From an uncultured Microbacteriaceae bacterium (lineage in GTDB: Bacteria > Actinomycetota > Actinomycetes > Actinomycetales > Microbacteriaceae), in contig CAMLMQ010000177.1 of assembly GCA_946481135.1 (NCBI GenBank), positions 1 to 6,032 of the forward strand: a DNA stretch of 6,032 nucleotides. The letters are read 5' to 3'. The notes under the pieces are model-generated. The model was not told where the DNA came from, did no database searches, and was given only the letters and a program-made list of their open reading frames with translations. The first letter of the stretch is position 1; each line of letters opens with the position of its first letter. Shown here piece after piece: positions 1 through 4,976 of the stretch. Both the position numbers and the translations under genes were made by a program.

Positions 1-650
1 CGGAAGCCGGCGTTCTCGTCGAGGGTGACCTTGCCGTCGAGGGCGACGATCTCGCCCGCGCCGGTGAGCACGAGCGGGTTGACCTCGACGAGCGTCGCGT
101 CCTCGGCCGCGTAGACGCCGTAGAGCTTCACGATGACGGGCGCGACCTTGTCGACGATCTCGGCGGGGAAACTCGCGGCCTTCGCGATCTCGGTGGCCTT
201 CGCCAGGTCGATGCCGGCGATCGGGTCGACCTCGATGCGCGCGAGCGCCTCGGGACGCTCCTCGGCGAGCACCTCGATCTCGACGCCGCCCTCGTACGAG
301 GCGAGCGAGAGGTAGGAACGGTTGGCGCGGTCGAGCAGCACGGAGAAGTAGTACTCCTCCTTGATGTCGGCGCCCGCGGCGACCATGACCTTCTTGACGA
401 TGTGGCCCTTGATGTCGAGGCCGAGGATCGCCTTCGCGGCCTCTTCGGCATCCTCGGGGGTCTTGGCGACCTTGACGCCGCCCGCCTTGCCGCGGCCGCC
501 GGTCTTCACCTGCGCCTTGACGACGGTCACGCCGCCGAGCTTCTCGGCCGCCGCGCGCACCTCCGCCGGGGTCTCGGCGACGATGCCGGCGAGCACGGGC
601 ACACCGTGCTTCTCGAACAGATCACGGGCCTGGTACTCGTACAGATCCAC
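1..650 (-). CDS. sucC: Succinyl-CoA synthetase (ADP-forming) beta subunit, N-terminal part (3' end beyond window)
   Basis: This is the beta subunit of succinyl-CoA synthetase, the cytoplasmic TCA-cycle enzyme that couples succinyl-CoA cleavage to nucleotide triphosphate formation. Only the first 216 residues are present; the family is usually about 390. Reading starts at a GTG (650-648), giving the characteristic opening [20 protein letters not shown]. The ATP-grasp part shows K45 and the glycine-rich loop GGRGKAGG (51-58). It continues through [20 protein letters not shown] (81-100) to LVEVNPL with N191 and LDGK with D205, which match the Mg-nucleotide-binding Asn and Asp of the family. A GGAAGAAG ribosome-binding site lies at 668-661, 10 bases upstream of the GTG. 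I see no frameshift. The alpha subunit gene sucD would be expected beyond the left edge, but it is not visible here. Identification is very secure. Confidence 0.97.
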   Translation of the reverse strand, partial: MDLYEYQARDLFEKHGVPVLAGIVAETPAEVRAAAEKLGGVTVVKAQVKTGGRGKAGGVKVAKTPEDAEEAAKAILGLDIKGHIVKKVMVAAGADIKEEYYFSVLLDRANRSYLSLASYEGGVEIEVLAEERPEALARIEVDPIAGIDLAKATEIAKAASFPAEIVDKVAPVIVKLYGVYAAEDATLVEVNPLVLTGAGEIVALDGKVTLDENAGF

Positions 651-725
651 GCTTCGACTTCTTCTTCCGTTGTGGGGAGTGGATGCTCGGTGGCGTCGGC
701 GGAGTTCGACCCGGTTGCCCGGCCG

Positions 726-747
726 ACTGTCTCGATGTCGAGATAGT
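726..747. promoter_or_regulatory. 22-bp palindrome, candidate operator in the sucC leader
   Basis: The arms ACTGTCTCGA and TCGAGATAGT flank a central TG and match in 9 of 10 pairs; the only mismatch is G729/T744. The innermost six pairs are perfect. With a start near 757, the site would lie about 10-30 bases downstream of the sucC transcription start, a place where a bound dimeric repressor could block polymerase. The size and symmetry suit a helix-turn-helix dimer such as a MarR- or TetR-type protein, but I cannot name the regulator. It could also act on the divergent lipoprotein gene. Confidence 0.45.
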
Positions 748-763
748 TCTCTCAGCCCCGGAC

Positions 764-791
764 AGCCTACCCCCGCCGATCGAGCGGTCGG
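764..791 (-). promoter_or_regulatory. Probable sucC promoter
   Basis: On the minus strand a TAGGCT -10 box (769-764) is preceded by CCGACC (791-786) with a 16-base spacer. CCGACC matches TTGACA only in its central GAC. Transcription would start near 757, leaving a leader of about 107 bases before the sucC GTG. The -10 fits the TAnnnT consensus and recurs in this window; the -35 is weak. This is inferred from sequence only. Confidence 0.4.
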
Positions 792-891
792 TGCCGCCCC
801 CTCCGCCCAGTGGGAGGCATGAGTGATTCCTACCCATTGCCGTGACGGTCCGACGACCGGGAGGCTCGGACGCAGCCCGACCCTCGTGCCG

Positions 892-897
892 AAAGGA
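892..897 (+). promoter_or_regulatory. Ribosome-binding site of the lipoprotein gene
   Basis: AAAGGA ends eight bases before ATG 906. This is a good Shine-Dalgarno match and spacing, and it fixes the start that gives a complete lipoprotein signal peptide. Confidence 0.75.
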
Positions 898-905
898 CCC
901 TTGCC

Positions 906-1349
906 ATGCGCCGTTCCGTCACCTTCGCCGCGACCGCGGCCGTCGCCGCGCTCCTCCTCACCGGATGCGCGAACCCCCTCGAGCAACTCGCCCAGGGCGG
1001 AGCCGAAGAGCTCGTCGAGGAGATCACGGGCGTCGACGTCGGTATCGGCGGCACGGCCTCGGTGCCCGCCGACTTCCCGTCGGACATCCTGCTGCCCGAG
1101 GGCAACCCCGTGACCAGCCTGTCGGTTCCCGAGGGCTGGCAGCTCACCTACTCGCTGCCGGTCGAGGAGGCGCAGCGCATCTTCGACGCGATCAAGAACG
1201 ACCCCGCCTACACGGTCGAGGGCGAGACCGACATGGGCGAGATGCTCATCCTCATCACCGCGAACGCCGACCACCGGATCAGCCTCTCGCTCATCCTTCC
1301 CGAGGGCGAACCCGCGCAACTGAGCTACATCGTCTCGCCGCTGACCTGA
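906..1349 (+). CDS. Small secreted lipoprotein of unknown function
   Basis: The 147-residue product begins with a lipoprotein signal peptide: MRR, a hydrophobic stretch (about 5-18) and the lipobox LLTGC, with Cys21 as the lipidated residue. The mature protein (127 residues) would be anchored on the outer face of the cytoplasmic membrane. Residues 22-50 are acidic and glycine-rich, probably a flexible linker. The rest alternates hydrophobic and polar residues, suggesting a small beta-rich fold with one helix (86-98). It includes [12 protein letters not shown] (55-66) and repeats [LV]PEG three times (63-66, 74-77, 131-134). AAAGGA at 892-897, eight bases before the ATG, supports the start. The fold resembles the many short actinobacterial lipoproteins carrying an FP-D-LP motif, but I do not recognise a named family and assign no function. 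The aldo/keto reductase gene follows after 32 bases. Confidence 0.85.
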   Translation: MRRSVTFAATAAVAALLLTGCANPLEQLAQGGAEELVEEITGVDVGIGGTASVPADFPSDILLPEGNPVTSLSVPEGWQLTYSLPVEEAQRIFDAIKNDPAYTVEGETDMGEMLILITANADHRISLSLILPEGEPAQLSYIVSPLT

Positions 1350-1375
1350 CCGCACGTGCCGAGGGTGCCTAGGCT
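1346..1375 (+). promoter_or_regulatory. Probable leaderless promoter of the aldo/keto reductase gene
   Basis: CTGACC (1346-1351, four of six matches to TTGACA) and TAGGCT (1370-1375) are separated by 18 bases. The -10 ends six bases before ATG 1382, so transcription would begin at or next to the A of the start codon, giving a leaderless mRNA as is common in actinobacteria. The GGAG at 1377-1380 lies one base before the ATG, too close to act as a normal ribosome-binding site. The -35 overlaps the TGA stop of the lipoprotein gene (1347-1349). Confidence 0.55.
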
Positions 1376-1381
1376 CGGAGC

Positions 1382-2371
1382 ATGCAGACACGCACCCTCG
1401 GCCGCACCGGCCGCGACGTCTCGGTCATCGGCCTCGGCACCTGGCAGCTCGGCGCCGACTGGGGCGCGGTCGACGACGCCGATGCCCGCGCCGTGCTCGA
1501 CGCCTCCTACGAGGCGGGCGTGACCATGTACGACACGGCCGACGTCTACGGCGACGGCCGCAGCGAGCAGCGCATCGCCGCCTGGCGCCGGGATCGGGCC
1601 CTGGGCGACGAGGTCTTCGTCGCCACCAAGATGGGGCGGCGGATGGAGCAGACCGTCGAGAACTACTCCCCCGCGCACTTCCGCGAGTGGACCGACCGAT
1701 CGCGCCGCAACCTCGGCGTCGACCGTCTCGACCTCGTGCAGCTGCACTGCCCACCCGACGGGGTGTACGCCTCCGACGCGGTGTTCGACAGTCTCGATGC
1801 CCTCGTCGCCGACGGGGTGACCGCTGCCTACGGGGTGAGCGTCGAGACCGTCGACCAGGCCCTCGCGGCGATCGCGCGTCCGCATGTCGCGAGCGTGCAG
1901 ATCATCCTCAACGCGTTCCGACTCAAGCCGCTCGACGCCGTGCTCCCCGCCGCGCAGGCGGCCGGCGTCGGCATCATCGCCCGCGTGCCGCTCGCGTCGG
2001 GGCTGCTGTCGGGCCGCTACGACCACGACACGACGTTCGCCGCCGACGACCACCGCTCCTACAACCGCCACGGCGAGGCGTTCGACGTCGGCGAGACGTT
2101 CTCGGGCGTCGACTACGACGAGGGCGTCGAGGCGGCGCGCGAGTTCTCGGCGCTCGCGCGGGCCCACGGCCTCGAGCCGGCCCGTGCGGCGCTCGCCTGG
2201 CTCGCCCAGCTGCCGGGGGTGTCGACCGTCATCCCGGGTGCCCGCAACGTCGCGCAGGCGCAGGGCAACGCCGCGGCCGGGTCGGTGCCCGACCTGGCAC
2301 CCGAGTTCACCGCCGCGGTGCGTGAGCTCTACGACCGCCGGTTCCACGCCGCCGTGCACGACCGCTGGTAG
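1382..2371 (+). CDS. Aldo/keto reductase (NADPH-dependent, Tas/COG0667-like)
   Basis: This 329-residue cytoplasmic protein belongs to the aldo/keto reductase family, whose members reduce aldehydes and ketones with NAD(P)H in a TIM barrel. The catalytic tetrad is intact: D51 and Y56 in [10 protein letters not shown]83 in VATKMG, and H122 in VQLHCPP. The opening [21 protein letters not shown] (4-24) is typical of the first strand and hairpin. Near the C-terminus STVIPGARN (281-289) matches the cofactor-phosphate-binding loop. Length is normal and there is no break. The ATG directly precedes the conserved start and fits the leaderless promoter. It lies 32 bases after the lipoprotein gene, so read-through from upstream is also possible. 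The substrate cannot be told from sequence. A strong hairpin follows the stop. The family is certain; the physiological role is unknown. Confidence 0.95.
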   Translation: MQTRTLGRTGRDVSVIGLGTWQLGADWGAVDDADARAVLDASYEAGVTMYDTADVYGDGRSEQRIAAWRRDRALGDEVFVATKMGRRMEQTVENYSPAHFREWTDRSRRNLGVDRLDLVQLHCPPDGVYASDAVFDSLDALVADGVTAAYGVSVETVDQALAAIARPHVASVQIILNAFRLKPLDAVLPAAQAAGVGIIARVPLASGLLSGRYDHDTTFAADDHRSYNRHGEAFDVGETFSGVDYDEGVEAAREFSALARAHGLEPARAALAWLAQLPGVSTVIPGARNVAQAQGNAAAGSVPDLAPEFTAAVRELYDRRFHAAVHDRW

Positions 2372-2385
2372 GTCGGCACCCGACG

Positions 2386-2418
2386 ACGAACGCCCCGGGA
2401 TCGACCCGGGGCGTTCGT
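2386..2418. terminator. Bidirectional hairpin terminator between convergent genes
   Basis: A perfect 14-bp stem, ACGAACGCCCCGGG (2386-2399) with CCCGGGGCGTTCGT (2405-2418), encloses a five-base loop, ATCGA. It sits 14 bases after the stop of the reductase and 16 bases after the end of the convergent membrane gene, so it can serve both. There is no T-tract on either side; hairpin-only terminators are frequent in GC-rich actinobacteria. Confidence 0.85.
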
Positions 2419-2434
2419 GTACTTCGGTCGACGG

Positions 2435-2965
2435 TCAGCGGCCGCGGCGGCCGTGCGTCCGGGCGAAGAGGATGCCGGTCGCGAGCAGGCCGAGCGCGAA
2501 GACCAGACCGAGCACCGTGCCGAATGCGCCGAGCGCGACGCCGGCGACGCCCGCGATCAGGATGATCGCCGCGACGATCGTCGTGACGATGAAGACGATC
2601 GCCGAGATGTTGGTGATCTCCTTGCCGACGTAGAGCACGATCGCGGCGACGACACCGCCGAGCGCGGCGGCGATCGCGGCGATCGCTCCGATCGGCGACG
2701 GCAGGGCGACGACCAAGCCGAGGGCGAGAAGCAGCCAGCCGATCGCGGCGACGATGAGCGCGATGCGCGCGAGCGTGTTGCGGAACGACGCGAGCGCGAG
2801 GATGAGGAATGCGACGCCGATCGCCAGGTAGGCGAGCACGACGAGCCACACCCCGAGGGCGGTCACGCCGGCGAAGCCGAGCAGGACGTTGACGAGGAGC
2901 AGGGCTCCGGCGATCGCGAGGACGATGCCCGCGATCGAGCGGCGGGACGTGGACACTTCGGCCAT
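2435..2965 (-). CDS. Six-helix integral membrane protein, paralogue of the next minus-strand gene
   Basis: This 176-residue protein is almost entirely hydrophobic. Six membrane segments can be seen at about 11-33, 38-60, 66-88, 93-113, 119-141 and 146-167. The N-terminus (STSRRS) and C-terminus (ARTHGRRGR) are basic, so both probably face the cytoplasm. Other basic residues sit in the loops at R62-R67 and K115. There are no cysteines and no catalytic motif. A strong AAGGAG site (2978-2973), seven bases upstream, supports the ATG at 2965-2963. The protein aligns along its whole length with the 174-residue product of the adjacent upstream gene on the same strand; LGGVVAAIVLYVGKE (102-116) is the clearest shared block. 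I do not recognise a family; a structural or small-molecule-related envelope role is conceivable but unsupported. It shares its 3' region with the 2386-2418 hairpin. Confidence 0.85.
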   Translation of the reverse strand: MAEVSTSRRSIAGIVLAIAGALLLVNVLLGFAGVTALGVWLVVLAYLAIGVAFLILALASFRNTLARIALIVAAIGWLLLALGLVVALPSPIGAIAAIAAALGGVVAAIVLYVGKEITNISAIVFIVTTIVAAIILIAGVAGVALGAFGTVLGLVFALGLLATGILFARTHGRRGR

Positions 2966-3012
2966 GTGAATTCTCCTTCGAACTCTGGCTCCGGCGAATG
3001 CCGGCGGCCCCC

Positions 3013-3018
3013 AGCATA
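3013..3018 (-). promoter_or_regulatory. Possible -10 box of the 176-residue membrane protein gene
   Basis: TATGCT (3018-3013, minus strand) is a good TAnnnT box, 47 bases before the ATG. No convincing -35 lies 16-18 bases upstream. If used, the leader would carry a small hairpin: CCGGC at 2991-2995 with GCCGG at 3000-3004. The 102-base gap after the upstream paralogue makes a separate promoter plausible, but co-transcription cannot be excluded. Confidence 0.35.
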
Positions 3019-3067
3019 GGGGTACCTGACCGTTCGCTGAGAGTTCCGGCGCTCCGCGCGTCGCGAC

Positions 3068-3592
3068 TCAGCGAGCGGCGGCAGACGTGCCGCGCAGCAG
3101 CACACCGGTGACGACGAGTCCGGCGGCGAACGCGAGCGTGAGCCCGAGGGCGAGTTCGGCGAGCGGCAGACCCGCGAGCGCCCCGACGAGCAGCACCGCC
3201 GCGAGGATCGCGGTGACGAGCAGGGCGATCCTCGCGCGCTCGTCGAGCTCCTTCCGCACGACGAACGCGACCGCTCCGACGACGCCGCCGAGCGCGGCGA
3301 GGAGGGCGGCGATGAGCGTGAACGCCGCCGGCAGCCCGAGCCCGGTCTCGTCGAGCGCGAGCAGGAACCATCCGAGAGCGCCGGCGAGGAACGCGAGACG
3401 GCCGACGACCGCGACCGGCCCGCGCACGAGCAGCACGAAGCCGACGCCGACCGCGATCCACGCGAGCACGTTCGGCCACGGCCCGAGGGGGATGCCGGCG
3501 AGCGCGAGCACCACGCCGAGCGCGAGGAGCGCCCCCGCGACGAGGAGGGCGATGCCCGCGGAAGCGCGGGAGGGGCGGGCGGTCGACGTCAT
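3068..3592 (-). CDS. Six-helix integral membrane protein, paralogue of the 176-residue neighbour
   Basis: This 174-residue protein has six probable membrane segments at about 12-33, 40-57, 62-80, 88-112, 120-140 and 144-166. The N-terminus (ARPSRAS) is basic. Residues 102-125 include LGGVVGAVAFVVRKELDERA, where the neighbour has the same LGGVV...KE block. The order and spacing of helices also match, so the two are tandem duplicates. This copy is richer in charged residues (RKELDERAR at 113-121, DET at 81-83), whereas the neighbour is richer in isoleucine. The frame stays open far upstream on this strand. I chose the ATG at 3592-3590 because GGAAGGA (3604-3598) precedes it at a normal distance, and because upstream residues are Arg/Pro/Ala-rich shadow sequence antisense to the next gene. 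Function is unknown. It is divergent from the 428-residue membrane protein gene. Confidence 0.83.
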   Translation of the reverse strand: MTSTARPSRASAGIALLVAGALLALGVVLALAGIPLGPWPNVLAWIAVGVGFVLLVRGPVAVVGRLAFLAGALGWFLLALDETGLGLPAAFTLIAALLAALGGVVGAVAFVVRKELDERARIALLVTAILAAVLLVGALAGLPLAELALGLTLAFAAGLVVTGVLLRGTSAAAR

Positions 3593-3618
3593 CGGGGTCC
3601 TTCCGGGATGGTGGCGCC

Positions 3619-3647
3619 AGCCTACGGCGCGACCGCGACGACGTCCC
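3619..3647 (-). promoter_or_regulatory. Possible promoter of the 174-residue membrane protein gene
   Basis: TAGGCT (3624-3619, minus strand) is a good -10 box, 26 bases before the ATG. GGGACG at 3647-3642, 17 bases upstream, is a weak -35 that keeps only the central GAC. The expected start near 3612 gives a leader of about 20 bases that still includes the GGAAGGA ribosome-binding site. Confidence 0.45.
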
Positions 3648-3662
3648 GAGACGGCGTCGCGG
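3633..3662. promoter_or_regulatory. 30-bp inverted repeat in a divergent promoter region, candidate operator
   Basis: The arms CCGCGACGACGTC (3633-3645) and GACGGCGTCGCGG (3650-3662) pair at 12 of 13 positions, with a four-base centre CCGA; the mismatch is A3641/G3654. The centre (3647.5) lies almost midway between the two divergent -10 boxes (3619-3624 and 3668-3673), so the repeat covers both presumed -35 regions. This layout suits a dimeric regulator controlling both genes. High GC raises the chance of accidental repeats, but the length and position are notable. Confidence 0.5.
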
Positions 3663-3667
3663 CTCGG

Positions 3668-3673
3668 TAGCCT
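3668..3673 (+). promoter_or_regulatory. Possible -10 box of the 428-residue membrane protein gene
   Basis: TAGCCT (3668-3673) fits TAnnnT and lies 16 bases before the GTG start, leaving a very short leader of about 10 bases. No clear TTGACA-like -35 is seen at 16-18 bases upstream; that region is inside the inverted repeat at 3633-3662, so an activator is possible. Confidence 0.35.
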
Positions 3674-3689
3674 GCTGGCGGGGGTCACC

Positions 3690-4976
3690 GTGTTCCGAGA
3701 ACTGCCGCGCCGCGGCTGGGCGCTCGTCGCCGGCACCGTCGCGGGTGCCGCGGGGGCGATCGCCGCAGGCGCCGGCATCGCGTTCCTGGCGATGGTGGCG
3801 TTCGGGTTTCTCATCGACGAGGCCTTCCACGGGCTGTTCTCGTCGAGCGGGTGGGACGCGGCGCTGCGCGCCGGCGTCGGCGTGACCGCGCTCGTGATCG
3901 TCGGCGCCCTGGGCGTGTGCGCGGTGTTCGTGAGCCTCGCCCGACTCGCGACGGCGGAGCAGCTCGCGCGGGCGGCCGAGCGCGAGCCCGCGGCCATCCC
4001 GGGATGGTCGACGCGGCAGGTCGTCGAGTCGCGGGACCCGTTCGGGGCCCTCGTCGGTTTCGCGATCATCTTCCTCATCGTCGACGCGGTGGCCGTGCTG
4101 CTCCTCGCACTCGCGCTGGGCGAGACCTTCCGCGACAACCCGGAGAGCGCGTGGGAGGGCACCGGCATCCTCGCCGTCCTGATCGCGCTGGGGGGCGCGA
4201 CGGTGCTCGCCGTCGTGCTGCGGCGTCGCTCGTGGCAGCCGCGCTTCGCGGATGCCGTCGCGCGGGCCCGTGCCGCCTGGGAACCGCACCTCCCGACGGC
4301 GTATGCCTCCGATCGCGAGCGGCGGCGCCTGCTCGACCCCGCCGCGGTGCCGCCGCCCGTCGCAGCACGTCGGCTGGAGACCGCCGCACGTCGCGGGCTG
4401 CGCATCGGCGGCCCGTTGCTCGCGGCCGCGACGGCGATCTGCCTGGTCACCCTGTTCGCGCGGCAGCCGTGCCGGTTCTGCGACGAACGCCGCTACGGCG
4501 ACGCCGGGGAGGCGACCGTCGACGTGCTCGCCCAGGTGAGCGCCGCCGCCCTCGGGGTGGCGACCCTCGTGATGCTGCTCGCGGTGGTGGCCGGGTGGGC
4601 GTCCCGGATGCTCGTCGTCGCGCACCTCACCCGCCGCGCGGAGACGCGGCAGCACCCCGCCCCCGATGCGGACTCCCTCGCCCCCGCGTTCGCGGCGACC
4701 TGGCCGCTGCGGGAGGCGGGTCTCGCGCTCGTCGCCTTCGGCGGAGGGGTCGTGCCGCTCGCGGTCACGGGAGCCCTCGTCGGCGGGTTCGACGCGGGCT
4801 CGGCCGTCGCGATCGTCTCGGGAGCGGTCGGCGTCGCCGGGGTCGTGCTGCTCGCCACGTCGGAGTCGCACGCCGCACGCGCCCGCACCCGGATGCGCGA
4901 CGCCTGGGCGCCGGGGGACCTCCGGCCGCCCGCCCCGCGCCGACGCGTCAGAGCTTCTCGATCGGGGCGATCTTGA
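3690..4976 (+). CDS. Eight-helix membrane protein of unknown function with an extracytoplasmic CxxC motif
   Basis: I place the start at GTG 3690, giving 428 residues beginning MFRELPRRGW. The frame is open further upstream but has no ATG or GTG nearby, and that stretch is antisense to the neighbouring gene. Eight hydrophobic segments lie at about 10-42, 61-83, 119-142, 158-177, 239-257, 282-309, 343-365 and 370-390. The loops at 84-118, 178-238 and 310-342 and the basic tail (after 391) are arginine-rich. By the positive-inside rule both ends are therefore cytoplasmic. This puts the 258-281 loop, with QPCRFCDERRYGD (C261, C264), outside the membrane, where the pair could form a disulfide or bind a metal. 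The long cytoplasmic loop 178-238 is rich in Arg, Ala and Pro. I recognise no family. Its last 29 bases overlap the 3' end of convergent pcrA, and the RASRSGRS tail is encoded there. A start at ATG 3792 is less likely because it would remove most of helix 1. Confidence 0.78.
   Translation: MFRELPRRGWALVAGTVAGAAGAIAAGAGIAFLAMVAFGFLIDEAFHGLFSSSGWDAALRAGVGVTALVIVGALGVCAVFVSLARLATAEQLARAAEREPAAIPGWSTRQVVESRDPFGALVGFAIIFLIVDAVAVLLLALALGETFRDNPESAWEGTGILAVLIALGGATVLAVVLRRRSWQPRFADAVARARAAWEPHLPTAYASDRERRRLLDPAAVPPPVAARRLETAARRGLRIGGPLLAAATAICLVTLFARQPCRFCDERRYGDAGEATVDVLAQVSAAALGVATLVMLLAVVAGWASRMLVVAHLTRRAETRQHPAPDADSLAPAFAATWPLREAGLALVAFGGGVVPLAVTGALVGGFDAGSAVAIVSGAVGVAGVVLLATSESHAARARTRMRDAWAPGDLRPPAPRRRVRASRSGRS
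4948..4976. other. 29-bp tail-to-tail overlap of pcrA and the membrane protein gene
   Basis: The last nine codons and stop of pcrA (minus) are complementary to the last nine codons and stop of the 428-residue membrane gene (plus). No inverted repeat or T-run that could terminate either gene is visible here, so the two transcripts must overlap to some extent at their 3' ends. Confidence 0.75.

Larger units (their letters stand above)
651..905. other. Divergent intergenic region between sucC and the lipoprotein gene
   Basis: These 255 bases hold the sucC leader, the palindrome at 726-747, the putative sucC promoter and the lipoprotein ribosome-binding site. I could not find a convincing plus-strand promoter for the lipoprotein. 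A weak inverted repeat, GTCCGA (848-853) with TCGGAC (866-871), lies in its probable leader. An eight-codon frame starting at ATG 819 has GGGAGG one base upstream, which is too close to be a normal start, so it is not called. No RNA gene is evident. Confidence 0.6.

Noticed and set aside
622..837. A 71-codon minus-strand frame covering the sucC upstream region
   Set aside because: It overlaps the sucC start, leader and promoter, and its product is low-complexity with no domain.
819..845. An eight-codon upstream frame (MSDSYPLP) before the lipoprotein gene, possible leader peptide
   Set aside because: GGGAGG lies only one base before the ATG, and there is no codon run or attenuator structure to suggest leader-peptide control.
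1325..2359. A 344-codon frame antisense to the aldo/keto reductase
   Set aside because: The plus strand encodes a complete enzyme with its catalytic tetrad; the antisense product is Gly/Arg/Val-rich with no recognisable motif.
2435..2965. Dense GCGATCGC/CGATCG repeats, possible repeat array or methylation cluster
   Set aside because: They come from alternating Ala and Ile codons in a hydrophobic protein, as the reading frame explains them fully.
2980..3046. A distant inverted repeat GAACTCT/AGAGTTC between the paralogous membrane genes
   Set aside because: Seven bases separated by 53 are likely by chance, and the repeat has no relation to the start or promoter positions.
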